A DNA stretch of 64,000 nt from Polytrichum commune (GCA_950295325.1 OX485806.1:19406001-19470000), one strand, 5' to 3'. Shown: positions 44,103 through 58,260, counted from the first letter of the stretch. Made by a program: numbers and translations. The notes: generated by a model not told the origin, from the letters alone.

Positions 44103-44413
44103 GCTCTTGGGTTTTCACTCTTGCTTGATAGAATAACATAGTATTTTTCTTCTCATCTTATAGCATCTTGGGGTTTTCACTCTTGCTTGATAGAATAGTA
44201 TAGTATTTTTCTTCTCATCTTATAGCATCTTGGGGTTTTCACTCTTGCTTGATAGAATAGTATAGTATTTTTCTTCTCATCTTATAGCATCTTGGGGTTT
44301 TCACTCTTGCTTGATAGAATAGTATAGTATTTTTCTTTTCATCTTATAGCATCTTGGGTTTTTCACTCTTGCTTGATAGAATAGTATAGTACTTTTCTTT
44401 TCATCTTAGAGCA
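44103..44413 (+). repeat. 62-bp tandem repeat in the copia leader
   Basis: Five copies of a ~62-bp unit (CTTGGGGTTTTCACTCTTGC, then TTGATAGAATAGTATAGTAT) lie between primer-binding site and coding region. Units are nearly identical, so the expansion is recent. Confidence 0.88.
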
Positions 44414-44445
44414 TCTTGTCTCCTTGTTTTTATCATTATACTAGC

Positions 44446-47181
44446 ATGGCTTCTTCTACCTCTAAATCTCCGCTAGAGAAGAAGATAGCCAAAAGCATAC
44501 AACCTCTAACTTTTCCAGAGTTGGAGGCCGATGGGAGAAATTACTTGAAGTGGTGTATCGATGTCAAGGCATACTTGGTAGCTGACGACCTAGAAGGCAT
44601 TCTGAATTATCCGGTACCAGACAATTTTACAGCATCACAGAAGAGTTGGGCGTTAGTTTTTATGCGAAAGCATATTGATGATTCACTTGAGCAACAATAT
44701 TTACAGATTGAAGACCCAGCAGACTTGTGGAGGCAACTAGAGGCTAGATTTCACCACGAGAAGACCATCTTTTTGCCTAAGGCACGTAATGATTGGGCAA
44801 ACCTCAGGGGTTATGATTTTTCAGATTTCTCATCCTACAACAACGAGCTATTCAAGATTATGTCTCAATTGCACTTGTGTGGGGAGGACAAGACCGATGA
44901 AGACATAATTGAAAAGACTTTATTAACTTTCCCAACTGCGGCTGCATTGCTGGCCCAAATGTACCGGACTATGAGGTTTCGAACCTACTGCGAGCTCACA
45001 CAATTCATGCTACTCGCTAAACAGCAACAACAGTTGCTACTGCAGAACAACGAATCTAAACCGCCCCACGAGGCCAACGCAATGGAGATACCAACCAGGA
45101 GGCCCAAGGGAGGCTGGAAGTCCAATCAGCAGAAGCCGAATCGAGCTCCTTACTCCAAGTCAAACGATAAGTCTTATAACCCCTCATTTGGCTCTGGCTC
45201 TCGTTTTTCCAATAAGTCCAATCAGTCTAGTTCTCGCAAATGTTTCAAGTGTGGTAGAAACGGTCACATGCAGAAGGAGTGCCGGACATGCGAGTGCAAA
45301 AAGTGTGGTCGCCCCGGGCATCTAACCCGGGACTGTAAGACAAATGAATGTCAAAGGTGTGGCAGAACTGGACATGAATCTCGCGAGTGCCGGGCCGGAG
45401 CATATACGGAGAAGTTGTACAAGGAACTCCAAGAGCTTCGGAAAGGCCAAAGGGAGTCACACTCCCTGGACGCCCCATCCCTTGATGGCACCGACCTTGA
45501 AAATTACACAGTAATAGTCGAGTCATTGAGCACTCACAACGTCATTGAGATGACGGATGGTGACATGGCTTTGCTAGATAGTGGCTCAACACATACAATC
45601 TTGCGTGACCCACGGTATTTTGAGTTCTCGAGACATGATTCCGAAACTCCTTCATGGCAAACCTGTGAGCTCAGCACAGTTGCCGGAAAACGGAAGATGA
45701 CCTTCCGTGAGGGCCGGGCGAGAGTGAAGCTCCCCGGAGGCGCCACCCTCATCTGCTCCAATGCCATGTTCGCCCAGGAGGCACAACAAAGTCTGATCAG
45801 CTTCCGCGACCTCCGGGCCCATGGAATTCACGCCCTGACTGCAATCAGGGATGGTGAGGAGATTCTCAAACTTATGCAAGGAGGCACATGCCTCGCTACT
45901 GCACGTTGTGGGGCTAACGGCCTCTATGAGATTCCGATCTCTTCTCTCACTGCAGGACACCAAGACCACTCAACATATTCAGTCACCATACCTGAGAAAG
46001 CCAAGCTCTGGCACTGGAGGATGGGCCACCCAGGAGTGACCATGTTCAAAAGGATGATACTTGTTCTAACACGTCATGAGGTCTACCTTAGCGATGCCAA
46101 CAAGCTTGGAGTGTGCGAGGTGTGTGCTCAGGGAAAACTCATCCTCAAGCCTTCGCATTGGAAGTTGCCGCAGGAGCTCCCTCCACCACTCCATCGGCTC
46201 CAAGGGGACATATGCGGTCCCATCGCTCCTGAATCTGGGCCTGTCAGCATCTTTCTTCACCAAACGGGCTACACTAAGAAGTTGTTAAGGAGATTTGACA
46301 TGGACAAAGCCAACCCTCTCTCAGCTCCAATGATTGGTAGAAGCAGCACCAAAGATGATCCATATCATCCATGCCAGGAAGAGGAGGAGTTCACGGACAG
46401 AACCCGCTATCTTGCAGCCGTAGGCGCCTTGTTATACCTTGCAACTTTCACAAGACCCGACATTTCTTTCATTGTGAGTGTTTTGGCAAGGCACAGTCAG
46501 AAACCTTCCATAAGGCATTGGCGCGTTGTCAAGCATGTTTTCAGATATTTGCGTGGCACCGAAGACTTGGGACTTCACTATGTCAAGACTGGCTCCTCGG
46601 AAATTATTGGTTATGCGGATGCCGGCTACAAATCTCATGTCACCACAGGCAAGTCCCAAACTGGGTACATTTTCCTTTATAGTAATGCACCCATCTCTTG
46701 GAAAAGTGTCAAACAGACGGTGACAGCAACCTCCACCAATCATTCAGAGCTGATTGCTTTTCACGAGGCCACTCGAGAAGCTGTTTGGCTTCGAAATCTC
46801 CACAGGTTATTGATAACTCAGACCGGCCTCAACACCCCCATCAACCCAACCATCATATACGAGGATAATGCAGCATGTGTAGCACAAGTGGGTGCTGGAT
46901 TTATCAAAAACGACCGGGTGAAGCATATCGATCCACAGATTTTCAATTACACACAAGAGTTAATCACAAGTGGTCAAATTCAAGTACAAAACATCGAATC
47001 TGCCCACAATATTGCTGATCTCCTCAGAAAAGCTCTACCAGCCTACACTCATCGTCGACTTGTACAAGCAGCTGGAATGAGACTTTTACATGAGATTAGT
47101 TCCAATTACATACACTCTTTTCTATCATCTGAGATTTTTTCCTATGAGAAAGGTTTTTTTGTACTCAGAGGTAGTTTTTAA
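44446..47181 (+). pseudogene. Copia gag-pol remnant
   Basis: Parts visible in order: Gag of the UBN2 type (FPELEADGRNYLKWCIDVKA), three CCHC zinc knuckles (CFKCGRNGHMQKEC, CKKCGRPGHLTRDC, CQRCGRTGHESREC), a protease site (LLDSGSTHTI), a GAG-pre-integrase region (WHWRMGHPG) and the end of reverse transcriptase with RNase H (YADAGYKSH...TGYIF; SELIAFHEATREAVWL). The polyprotein is shorter than a complete copia one. Treated as a fossil; no function claimed. Confidence 0.9.
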
Positions 47182-47844
47182 TGAGGTATCTAGCGATTGA
47201 GGAGGAGAATTAGTAGATCACAATCACTAGATTAAAATTTTATTTTTTAACAGTTACTTATTCCTTCGAGGAGGAGTGTTGAGTTATCCTAAAGTAAGAG
47301 TAACTTGAGCGAAGTAATAATAACAGTATGTTCCACTCCAGTCTACTGACTATTGGGGATTCAGTTTACTATAAGTTACAGCATTGTAAAAGTCGCCCCA
47401 ACATCAATATAAAAGCCACTCACCTCAAGGTGAAACATAGTTGTGATATTATTTTTCTCTCTCTATCTCGTTTTCTCCTCTGTCGCAACAGTTTGAACAA
47501 AATGAACTTGTGATTGCATTGGAAGAGCTAGTGAACAACCCCCATATGAATCATGTTATGTTAGGTTCTCGCATTCTTGACATGTAAACACATGAGAATT
47601 TCAAACCCAATATCCGGAACTTAAAAGTATACGCGACCCATTGTTGTCGATCCCATTGCATGCCTATCTTTACTCTCACCGGATGGATGGTTGCATCCAA
47701 GAACCAATGAAACTTCTCTCTTTACTTGCAACATACCAAGACTTCCCGTTGTGTGAAGAAAGTAGAAAGAGTGGAAACTTTTTTGGGGTGGGCATTCTGT
47801 ATCGATCGTTTTCCCTCCCCTGCCCGACCTGCCCGGCCTCACCC

Positions 47845-47850
47845 TATAAG
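47845..47850 (+). promoter_or_regulatory. TATA box of the small gene, arm P2
   Basis: TATAAG in the same context as at 24511. The leader repeats follow to 49475 as in P1. Confidence 0.55.
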
Positions 47851-49580
47851 ACAGTAAGCCCTCTCCCCTCAGGTGTGTTGGTCACGCTTCTCCGCCTCAA
47901 AACTTGCTGTTCAGTAGCCGCGACAGGTGCATTTTTCAATTCTGCTTGGTTTGTTTATACAGGTACGCGCATCTTCCTTAGTGGTTGTCCATAGATCTCG
48001 TCACACAAAGTATTCATTGTGTTCGAGTGTCTATTTTGTGCCCTGGAGTTGAGAGGATGTAGGAGTTTGAGAGTGATGCCAAGACACAGATTATATGTGC
48101 AAGGAATTAATGTGTGTTACTTTGGTGACGTTGCTTGACGCCTGCTTGAATACGAAGTTCTGTGTCTGAGATCTCTTCACACAAAGTATCATTTGTTCAA
48201 ATTTCTCTGACAATTCCTGGAGTTTAGAGTGGTGTGAAAATTTCAAGGACCGTAACGATGTGGAATAATCTAGTTGTAATGCCTAATGCCTTCTTGATGT
48301 CGTATTTTGTGTGCTGAGATTTGTGCACACAGAGTATCATGTGTTCTAGTGTCTCTTTTATGTCCTAGAGTTGAGAGGACTTAGCAGGTTAGAGTGATGA
48401 GAAGACGGATTACGTGCAAACCTAAAGAATTTAGCGGAGTCAGACAGATTTTTTTTGTATTTGTCTTCGCTTGCATTGCTTACCGCCTGCTTGATTCCAC
48501 ACGTTTGTGTGCTGGAGTTGTGAGCACAAAACGCCATTTTCCAGGGAGGCATTGTGAAAATTTGAAGAAAGAAAGGCCCTGGCGGATTGTTGTGTTTATC
48601 TTTGTTTGCATTGACGAGCGTCTGGTTGTTAACTTGATGACTCCGAGCAACCTGGTGTGAGTTTTCTTTCTCATCATGGGGTTCATTTTTCTTGAACTTT
48701 CCGTCGAAGATCTGCATGTGGTGCCATTGGTAAGGAATTGTCCATACCTGCGTGTTGTCCAGCATTAGTTTTCTTCACATCAGAACCTCTGCATGTGTTC
48801 GCGTGTCTCTTTCTGTGCTAGAGTTTAGAGAATCTGTAACGTGAAGAAAGATTTTGTGCAAATTTCAAGAAATTAGGCGGAATTCTGTGTTTGTCTTTGG
48901 TTGCATTGATTGACGCCTGCTTTTTCCATACCTATGAGGTAACTTCGTGTCTTTTGTCATGTTCTTGGTAAAGAACTTGGTGTGTGGAACATCTTTGTGA
49001 CGCGAGGTAAGGCTTGGCTTGAAATATTTTTACTTCGACCTCGTGCTGCAGTTCGTGTTGAGGAAGTGAAACTGTAACAACGTAGTATGGATGCTTTAGC
49101 TCTAGTGCAAAGCTCTTCATCTCCCGCATTCAGTTATTGCCAAGTTATTGACGCCGTTTGTTCTGATTTACTGAAAGAATAGTGTACACAGTAAGCGCCA
49201 ATACGAGCGAGGATTAATGTAATGCTAGAATCTGCAATATTGTGATTCTTGCAATTTCTTCTGTTAATCTTGCATTATGATAATGTTGTTTCGAGCGAGG
49301 GATTATTGTGATGCTGGAATCTGCAATATGGTGGTTCTTGTAAGTCTTTCTGTTAATCTTGCACTATGGTGATGATGTTTGAGCGAGGGATTAATGTGAT
49401 GCCGGAATCTGCAATATCGAGATTCTTGCAATTTCTTCCATGTTATTCTTATACTATGATGATGTTGTTTCACAGTCCTTTGTTGTGAAGTCGTTGTGAG
49501 TGTTTCGAAACATCTTGTCTGTCGATATATAGGAGGCTAGATGACTCCCTTTTTTGCACAGCTCACTGAAGACAATCCGA

Positions 49581-49896
49581 ATGGCGTCGTCCGACTCCTC
49601 GGCTGGCAAGGCGTCGTTCGGCTCCTCGGCTGGTAAGGCGTCGTCCGGCTCCTCGGCTGGCAAAGCGTCTACCGGGAAACAAGCAACACGCTACTCTATC
49701 TACAAGGAGTATGGCGGGATGCAGAATTTCATGCACTCGTACGGTTTGAAGATGTGGAACGACGACGATGTGCAGGAAGCAAAAAGCAATCGCGGATGAA
49801 ATGTTGAAGGAAGATGCCATCAGCAAGGCAGAAAATGTGAGCGCGCAGGCATCTGCAAAGTCGACCACAGCGACCACTTCCAAGCGCAAGTCTTAG
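49581..49896 (+). pseudogene. Small Ser/Gly/Lys-rich protein, copy P2 (one-base frameshift)
   Basis: As P1, but with three N-terminal nine-residue repeats. An extra A in GAAGCAAAAAGC (about 49780-49790) shifts the frame after VQEAK, and the shifted frame stops at 49797-49799. The original frame stays open from there to the normal TAG at 49894-49896, so the damage is recent or the sequence has an error. Confidence 0.65.
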
Positions 49897-50457
49897 AGAA
49901 AACATGAGGAAGCAGGTCCCAGGAGCTTTGCTGATCACCTATTGCAATGGAGATGGACTCAAAGACACTGGTGACAGCAGATGATAATTAAGCTATTACG
50001 AGCGATTAACCACTTTTTTGTTTGAAAATGTATGCCATCTCTCAGTGCACAAACAATATTTCTGCAATATTTCTAACACATTTCTCACACCTTTCTCTGT
50101 CGCCATTCATGCAAGTAGTGTGCAGAGCGAGTGCTACCTACTTTTAGACTGTTGAATTCAAGTCCGTGGTTATAAATTTTCCTCCGAGGTAGCTTTAGCT
50201 CATCCCAGCTGAACCAAAGCTGGAAATGGATCTCTGATGTTAATTGGGCTCTTGTGCAGAATTTCACAGTGACCTGAAGTTCGTGGGTATTGAATAGGAT
50301 TTGTATGTGACTGCTTGGAAGTTTATGCTCGAGGGCTGATACTCTAAGAGCATTTGGCGGGACACCACCTTCACTTAAAATTCGATGAATGTAGACAACA
50401 TTACCTAAAATATTATAAAATATACATACTAAATTAGCACACTAATTCAAGTGTTAT

Positions 50458-50790
50458 TTTAGAATGACAAAGACAAATTCAAATTGTAAGTCACAAAAAT
50501 TATAACCTCAGTGGTAGTAAGGGTTTTGTAATATTTTAAACTTCCAAGTCAATTACATGCTTTATTGACAGTTTCACTTTGATAATGAAATCCCAGTCAA
50601 TTGCTTATTTACTCAATGGAAGTTAACATATATATTGGATTTTGGGCCTTGAAGGTGAAGGACACTCAATATGGGATATGCAAAGGCAATGTTTTTTTTG
50701 AAGTTAGGCGGGCGGGCAACAGTTCTCTGTTGGGTTCAAAAAAATTCAGAGGATCTACACCCCCCAAAGGTCGTAGGGGGGTGTTTTATG
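50458..50790 (+). repeat. Family B repeat (copy in unit 2), uninterrupted
   Basis: This shows the empty hAT-type target (GGTCGTAGGGGGGTG near 50770) and runs straight into the non-coding block, as 27265/28303 would without the insertion. Confidence 0.75.
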
Positions 50791-53700
50791 TCTGCCTCAA
50801 AGTTGGACCAAGAGATCTCCCCTTGCCATTCCAAAAACTGAGGATCTAAAATAGGGTGTGCCCCATGGGATGCATCGTCCTAAATCTCGGAGCCTTCTAT
50901 CGGAAGCTACACTAAATGTGATGTTTGGTAACATATGGTATTTAACGTCACTATGGTAACTTTTTGGATGTCGCTTCTTTTGAATAAGTGAACAAATACA
51001 CTCTAAACTTTGTAATATTACACCTGTGACAACTAAAGTGCACATGATATTACGGAGTTTTGTAGTGTGAACATGGATGTTGTGATACTATAGGATTAGT
51101 GTAGCCTGTGACACTATGGAATAACACAGAGTGCAACATTTTAATGGTGTGGTGTGGTCCACTCCACTTGGCCTTCCCGGACGATGTGACATATGCATGC
51201 ACCAAAATTCAAAAATGGCATAAGAAGAAGAAGAATAAGAAGAAGGTGACACTCCACATGTTGACACATGGCGTAATGCAAGGGTGTGGGTTGATTTCTT
51301 TGGTGGTGTGCATTAATGACAAAATTAGTGATATAAGGGAGAGAAATGTGACAATAAGGAGTGAAATTTGAACTACGAACATCCGTTCCCTAGGGTTTCA
51401 CGATATTAGAGAGTGAGTGACATTATGGGGGTTGATATTACGGAGTTTAGGGTGTATTGTCATGGATGATGAATGCGTTCATCCATTGGCCAAAACCCTA
51501 CCATCTCTTGTCAGCAACTTGTGATGAAATATTGTATTGGATGAAAAATCACCTGGTAAGTGATAGTAATTGCAACACTGTAAATCTATAATTCCACCCA
51601 CAAAATTACAAGGATTGACAAAAAATGTTGGGTTACCAATTAGTGTTCGTTACACTACACCGCAGTTTATGATTAGTACTGAGGAAGACAATTAGAACTG
51701 GTGATGCTAAATATCACATTTAGTATAGTTTGGCCCACCCATCCTTAAATTCGTCCCCAATCAATAATCCGCTTGCATACCATTACTCAACCATATGGTG
51801 GAGATCGATTCATTTATTTAGTATTTGACAGGGCCCTCCACCATCTTACCATTATCAGAAGTAACTAGCTTTGGTTTGAATAGTGAATAGTGCCGCTATG
51901 AATGGTGGTTGGATGAACATTGCTTCCTATAATTCCCGCACGGATATAATTTCCAAGATTTCAATTTTTTGTTTGTGCAAATTGATAATAATTGAATATT
52001 TTCACTTTGTTTGCAGGGCTCACATAATAAAATTACTTCATTTCAAAGTCTACATTGACTATCCTAATTGGTGCATGTGGTGCTAATTCCCGAAACATGC
52101 AATATTTTGCCAAGTCTTAAAATGAATGAGTCTGAAATCTCTACTGAGTGGTACTAAGTTCTTGAATACATGCTCATTTACCATAAATTTGAAGAAAAAT
52201 TTGTGAGTGCTTGTAGAATGATGATTTTATATATATATATATATATATATATGAATCTTTTATGATGCAAACGCATGCTTGTCAATAAATAGTGCCAATA
52301 CTTTCAATGAATTTTGTTGCTATGAATAGTAATTTTATTGAATAAGGTCGAGATGAACAATGCTTCCTAGATCTTTTGATGGAACTAATTTCATAATGTA
52401 CAGAAATTTAGTATCACCTTCACTAATTTCCCAAGTGCACTATTAACCCATCCCTAACTAATTGAGATAAATGATGTAGTGAATTGACCCAAATGATTGA
52501 GTAATGTTATATGAGGAGGCACCCAAACATACCTACCTTCCCTTGGACTTCCTTGGGTAATTCATGGAGCTGAACTCTATGTAAGGCTATATAGATTACT
52601 ATTTAGTTTGACTCTCGGTTCACCCAATTGGACCTCAATGACCAAAAAGGGTCTTTTCACATGACCAGAAGATGACCAATGTTTTGTCTAAGCACTTTAT
52701 GCCAAGCTGGCATCCTGTCTAGCACAAACAAACAAACAAACCACACACCAATTGTTTTAATAAATAAATAAACAATTTAATGGGGGTTTTTTTTGGCCAC
52801 CAAAATCAAGGACTTTCAAGCATTGTTGTCCTGAAAAGTCATGAGGTTGTCTTGTTCTTGTCAAGTCAACTCTAAATGAGCCTAAATACGAACTTGAAAA
52901 TTGTATATAACTCACCATTGTTGCTCTGTTGCCTTTCTTTTCACTCATATGAATAAGTATACTAAATATTGTATTTAGTGTCACTTACTATTTGGAATTT
53001 GGCGATGTTGTGTAACATTGTTATTTAACTTATTTAATATTATGTAACTTATCATTTGGCTCAATACCATCCTAAACCATATTCATATCATGGTGATTTT
53101 GCCTTGGTATGAAGACTCTTGCATGGTATATAGATTTGAATGATATCGTAAACAAAAATACTATCAAATATTCATACCCTATTAGTATTTCAATAAAGAA
53201 TAAAATTCTCATTATAAATATCCAAATGTTATTTAAAAAGATAAACAAAACACACCCACACAAACACATGATACCGTTCCAACATTGGTTGATACTCTCA
53301 AACTCCACAATATTAAATGGGATACCAACTGCTAAACCAATGAGTGGAACTTTCCCCAACAAGTTACATTTATTTTTCATGTAAAAAGGCTGACAAATTA
53401 TGCCTCAATTCTTCACTTTCAGTCTAAACAATGGATTTATTTTTATCTCCCTGGAAGACATTTGGGTTTAAGGTATGAATGCTTGTTGGCATGTGTACCC
53501 CTCACAATAGCATTGAGAACAATGTTTTCAAATTCACTAGGACAATTCCGCTTCGCAAAGTTTGTATGCAATGGTCTTAAATATTATATGCAAGCATTCG
53601 GGAGCGTGTATAGCATTAGTCAACAAGTAGGGTACTTTGGGTGCCCCATGGAATCAAGGGGGTCGTTGATGCCAAATCTTGTTATTTTTACATGTGGGGT

Positions 53701-55060
53701 TTATAGTGTTAAGTTGATGTCGTTGGAAGTGTTCAAGGCTATTGAGTAACGTTGTGTGAATGTAATCATAATGATAACACTTTCATATTGTTGCAATATG
53801 CTAGTATTCTATGCAGTCTATCTTGTACTCGAGTACATTTGCCATGAGACTATCAATATGTATCTTCATTTGCATGTTGCACCAGACTCTATGCATTAAC
53901 TTATAGCACACCCACACATGCTGGTGGGTGTGGCCAGTGATTGCCTCCCACCAACATGGATCACTTTGTGGGTACCTTTTAACAGTGCCAACGACTGAAT
54001 GTAAGAAACGGGATTTATAATCATTCGTTGGCCCCAACCCCGCGACAAAAAAATCTATTGGGGTCATTGAACAAAAAAGAGAACATATTTTTCCTCAATG
54101 TGTTAGTTTTATTTATTTATTGTAGTATCTAAGTTCTCAAAGCTACACCAAATATTGTATTTAATATTACCAAGTCTAAATGTCTTGTTTAAATACTAAT
54201 TGTAAACCGCCCGTGTAGTGTCATCAACACAAATGTAGACCTTACATTATTTGTCATTCCTTGTAAAAAAAACTTTTTGGGCATTATACATTTACAATGT
54301 TCCAATTATTGTCCAACTACTAAGCAATTTTTCATCCAAATTTTAGTCATTTTATGACAATATTACATTCAAAAATGTTAAGATGCAGAATTTTTTAGAC
54401 TTTTGACAACTAACCAACTAATTCAACTATTAGTTAACTAGTTGCCTTTCGTAACTATAGTTGTTCGCAATTTGATCTACCAAAAATTGTAGTTAACTAT
54501 AGTTGTTCTAAATCTAGTAGTTGTTGTAGTTAAATTCAGTTTCCCAAACAATCTAGTTAAATGTAGTTATATATATATGGTTAGGCAAAGTTGAGCGCAA
54601 CTTGTTCACGGAGTTCTGTTGTAGTGTCATTAGTATGTTATTTGTGTTCGTGGTGTTCATGGAGCCCAACATTGTGAGTGATCGTATAAAGGCGTTTCTT
54701 GATGATCCTCAGTGGGCCGAGCATATTAAAGACTATCAAGTGAAGCAAATCAACATGCGATTTTCTTCGCATATATAATAAAACTTGAAAATTTTCTAGT
54801 AAACTATAGTTGTTCTTGAATCTTGTCTGAAATTTTTCTAATTAGCTATAGTTTTTCTCTAAAATGTATTGACATAATATTGTTCAGATCCATAACAATG
54901 TTTTGTGGGACTGACATTATTCCACAGAGCATTCCCCACATTTAGAGTGAATGTGGAGATATCCAAGAATATTCTGTGAAATATTGTCGGTGCCACAAAA
55001 CATTGTTATGGATCTCAATAATGTTATAAATAAAGATCTAGTTAACTAAAGTTAATTTGG
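50791..55060. repeat. Central non-coding block of unit 2
   Basis: Copy of 28303-31720 with an extra stretch (about 53000-53490) and a few insertions. It holds a family A relative (52330-52990) and a TA microsatellite (52231-52251). A 95-codon frame at 53462-53749 is interrupted in unit 1 and unrecognised. I see no supported gene. Confidence 0.5.
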
Positions 55061-55069
55061 CAGTTATCC

Positions 55070-57450
55070 TAGGTCTGATAAACTTCCAAGCAGTCACATG
55101 CAAATCCTATTCAATACCCACGAACTTCAGGTCACTGTGGAGTTCTGCACGAGATCCCAATTGACATTGGAACGTCATTTCCAGCTATGGTTCAGTTGGG
55201 ATGAGCTAAAGCTACCTCGGAGGAAAATTTTAAACCACCGACTTGAATTCAACAGTCTAAAAGTGGGTAGCACTCGCTCTGCACACTACTTGCATGAATG
55301 GCGACGGAGAAAGGTGTGAGAATTGTGTTAGGAGTATTGGAGAGATCTCGTCTGTGCAGTGAGAGATGGCATACACTTCCAAACAAATTAAAAGTGGTTA
55401 ATCGCTCGTAATAGCTTAATTATCATCTGCTGTCAGCAATGTCTTTGAGTCCATCTGCATTGCAGTAGGTGATCAGCAAAGCCCCTGGGATCTGCTCCTC
55501 ATGAGGCACAGATTCGCTGCTCTTGCATCATCAATATGTATTCTCTACGACTTGCGCGTGGAAGTGGTCGCTGTGGTCGGTGCGGTCGCTGTCGTCGCTG
55601 TCGTCGCTGTCGTCGACTTTGCAGATACCTGCGCGCTCACATTTTCTGCCTTGCTGATGGCATCTTGCTTCAACATTTCATTCGCAATTGCTTTTGCTTC
55701 CTGCACATCGCCGTCGTTCGACATCTTCAAACCGTACGAGTGCATGAAATTCTGCTGACCGCCATACTCCTTGTAGATAGAGTAACGTGTTGATTGTTTC
55801 CCGGTAGACGCTTTGCCAGACGAGGAGTCGGACGACGCCATTCTGATTGTCTTCAGTGAGCTGTGCAAAAAAGGGAGTCATCTACCCTCCTATATATCGA
55901 CAGACAAGATGTTTCGAAACACTCACAAGGACTTGACAACAAAGGACTATGGAACAACATTATCGTAGTACAAGAATAACATTGAAGAAATTGCAAGAAT
56001 CGCAATATTGCAGATTCTAGCATTACATTAATCCTCGCTCGTATTGGCGCTTACTGTGTACACTATTCTTTTAGTGAATCAGAACAAACGGCGTCAATAA
56101 CTTGGCATCAACTGAATGCGGGAGATGAAGAGCTTTGCACTAGGGCTAAAGTATCCATACTAGGTTGTTACAGTTTCACTTCCTCAACAGGAACTGCAGC
56201 ACGAGGTCCAGGTAAAAATATTTCAAGCGAAGCCTTACCTCGCGTCACAATGATGTTCCACACACCAAGTTCTTTACCAAGAACATGACAAAAGACACGA
56301 AGTTACCTCATATGTATGGAAAAAGCAGGCGTCAATCAATGCAACCGAGAACAAACACAGAATTCCGCCTAATTTCTTGAAATTTGCACAAAATCTTTCT
56401 TGACGTTACAGATTCTCTGAACTCTAGCACAGAAAGAGACACGCGAACACATGCAGAGGTTCTGATGTGAAGAAAACTAATGGTGGACAACATGCAGGTA
56501 TGGACCATTCCTTACCAATGGCACCACATGCGGATCTTCAACGGAAAGTTCAAAAAAAATGAACCCGATGAGGAGAAAGAAGGCTCACACCAGGTTGCTC
56601 GGAGTCATCAAGTTAACAACCAGACGCTGGTCAATGCAAACAAAGATAAACACAACAATCTGCCAGAGCCTTTCTTTCTTCAAATTTTCACAATGCCTCC
56701 CTGAAAAATGGCCTTTAGTGCTCACAACTCCAGCACACAACCGTGCGGAATCAAGCAGGCGGTAAGCAATGCAAGCGAAGACATATACAAAAAATCTGAC
56801 TGATTCCGCTAAATTCTTTAAATTTGCACATAATCCGTCTTCTCATCACTCTAACCTGCTAAGTCCTCTCAACTCTAGGACATAAAAGAGACACTAGAAC
56901 ACATGATACGCTGTGTGCAGAAATCTCAGCACACAAAAAACGACATCAAGAAGGCATTAGGCAATACAACTAGATTATTCCACATCGTTGACTAGAAATT
57001 TGCATACCACTCTAAGCTCCAGGACTTAAAAGAGACAATTTAACGACTGATACTTCGTGTGAAGAGATCTCAGCCACAGAATTTCGTATTCAAATATGCG
57101 TCAAGCAATGTCACCAAAGTAACACACATTAAGTCTTCGTACATATAATCTGTATCTTGGCATCACTCTTAAACTCCTAAATCCTCTCAACTCGAGGGAA
57201 AAAAATAAACACTCGAACACATGATACTTTGTGTGACGAGATCTATGGACAACCGCTAAGGAAGATGAAGAATGCACCTGTCGCGGCTAGTGAACGGCAA
57301 GTTTTGAGGCGGAGAAGTGTGACCAACACACCTGAGAGGAGAGGGCTTACTGTCTTATAAGGTGAGGCCGGGCAGCACGGGCAGGGGAGGGGAAAAGTTC
57401 GATACAGAAAACACACCCGAAAACAGATACTATTTTAACTGCTTTCACAC
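55070..57450 (-). repeat. Minus-oriented arm of unit 2 (N2)
   Basis: Matches arm N1. TATA box at the complement of 57354-57359; leader repeats between about 55880 and 57290. Confidence 0.8.
55545..55841 (-). CDS. Small Ser/Gly/Lys-rich protein (copy N2, intact)
   Basis: 98 codons. One N-terminal repeat (SSDSSSGKA), the constant YSIYKEYGGQQNFMHSYGLKM core, and a longer Thr/Ala tail than N1 (one more TTA block plus TAPTTATTST). The tail length, like the head repeat number, changes in multiples of three bases, as expected if the frame is under selection. Confidence 0.62.
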   Translation of the reverse strand: MASSDSSSGKASTGKQSTRYSIYKEYGGQQNFMHSYGLKMSNDGDVQEAKAIANEMLKQDAISKAENVSAQVSAKSTTATTATTATAPTTATTSTRKS

Positions 57451-57559
57451 AAGCAGAAAGTTTGGTACGTAGCTAATAAAGAGAGACGTTTTACACATGC
57501 TTCTTAAAAAATAATGTCATTATTTTCAATGAATATCTTTGTTATAAATAATATTTTTA

Positions 57560-58260
57560 GTGAATAATGTGAAGATGAACAATGTTTGTTAAGATGTTTT
57601 GGTTACACTAATTTTATATTGTACAAAAATTTAGTATCACCTTCACTAATTTTCACGCTCATTATTGACCCTCCCTCACTAATTGTGATTAACAATGTAG
57701 TGAACTTACCCAAATGATTGAGTAATATTATGTGAGGAGGCACCCAAACGTACCTACTTTCCCTTGGACTTCCTTGGGCAATTCATGAAACTTAGCTCTA
57801 GCTAAGGCTATATAGATTACTACTAAGTGTAACTCATGGTTTGCCCAATCGGACCTCAATGATGAAATAGGGTCTTTTCACATAACCAGAAGATGAACCA
57901 TTTTTTTTCAAGCACTTTGTGCCAAGGTGGCATCTTGCCTAGCACAAACAAATGAATGAACCACACACTAAATAAATAAATAAATAAATAATTTTATAGG
58001 ATTTTTTTTCGGCCACCAAAATCAAGGACTTTCAGACATTTCGTCCGGAAGTGTCATTAGGTTGCCTCCTTCTTGTCATGTCAGCACATGAGAATCTCAA
58101 CTCTAAGTGAGCCCAAATACCAACTTGAATAGTGCATATAATTCACCATTGCCGCTCCCTTGCCTTTCTTATCCCTCACATGAATAAGTATGAAATAGTG
58201 TATTTAGCATCACTTATTATTTGAAATTGTAGAACAATATAACTTTTTAGTATGAATGTA
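57560..58260 (+). repeat. Family A dispersed repeat (copy in unit 3)
   Basis: Same landmarks as 13050-13760, with more substitutions and an AATA run near 57970. Confidence 0.75.

Larger units (their letters stand above)
43874..47490 (+). mobile_element. Ty1-copia LTR retrotransposon, broken
   Basis: LTRs of 214 bp at 43874-44087 and 47277-47490 (TGTTGAG ... CAACA), with perfect GTTTG duplications at 43869-43873 and 47491-47495. The uninterrupted site is in unit 1 at 24157-24161. A primer-binding site (TTATCAGCACGAGG) follows the left LTR and a purine tract (GAGGAGGAG) precedes the right one. The LTRs differ at about seven positions by eye, roughly 3 percent, which at usual plant rates means a few million years at most. 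The element is shorter than a complete copia element: broken, about one large break. It is a fossil. Confidence 0.93.
47670..50250 (+). repeat. Plus-oriented arm of unit 2 (P2)
   Basis: A close copy of 24330-26920 with the same promoter, repeat-built leader and coding region. Confidence 0.85.
33617..56977 (+). repeat. Tandem unit 2 of the large repeat
   Basis: Same block order as unit 1, with these differences. The short-ORF block is replaced by a composite insertion (35213-38984). One solo LTR sits at 39500. Sequence equivalent to about 17490-23290 is absent at the junction near 43009. A copia element sits at 43874, and E2 and the hAT-type element are missing. Confidence 0.8.
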
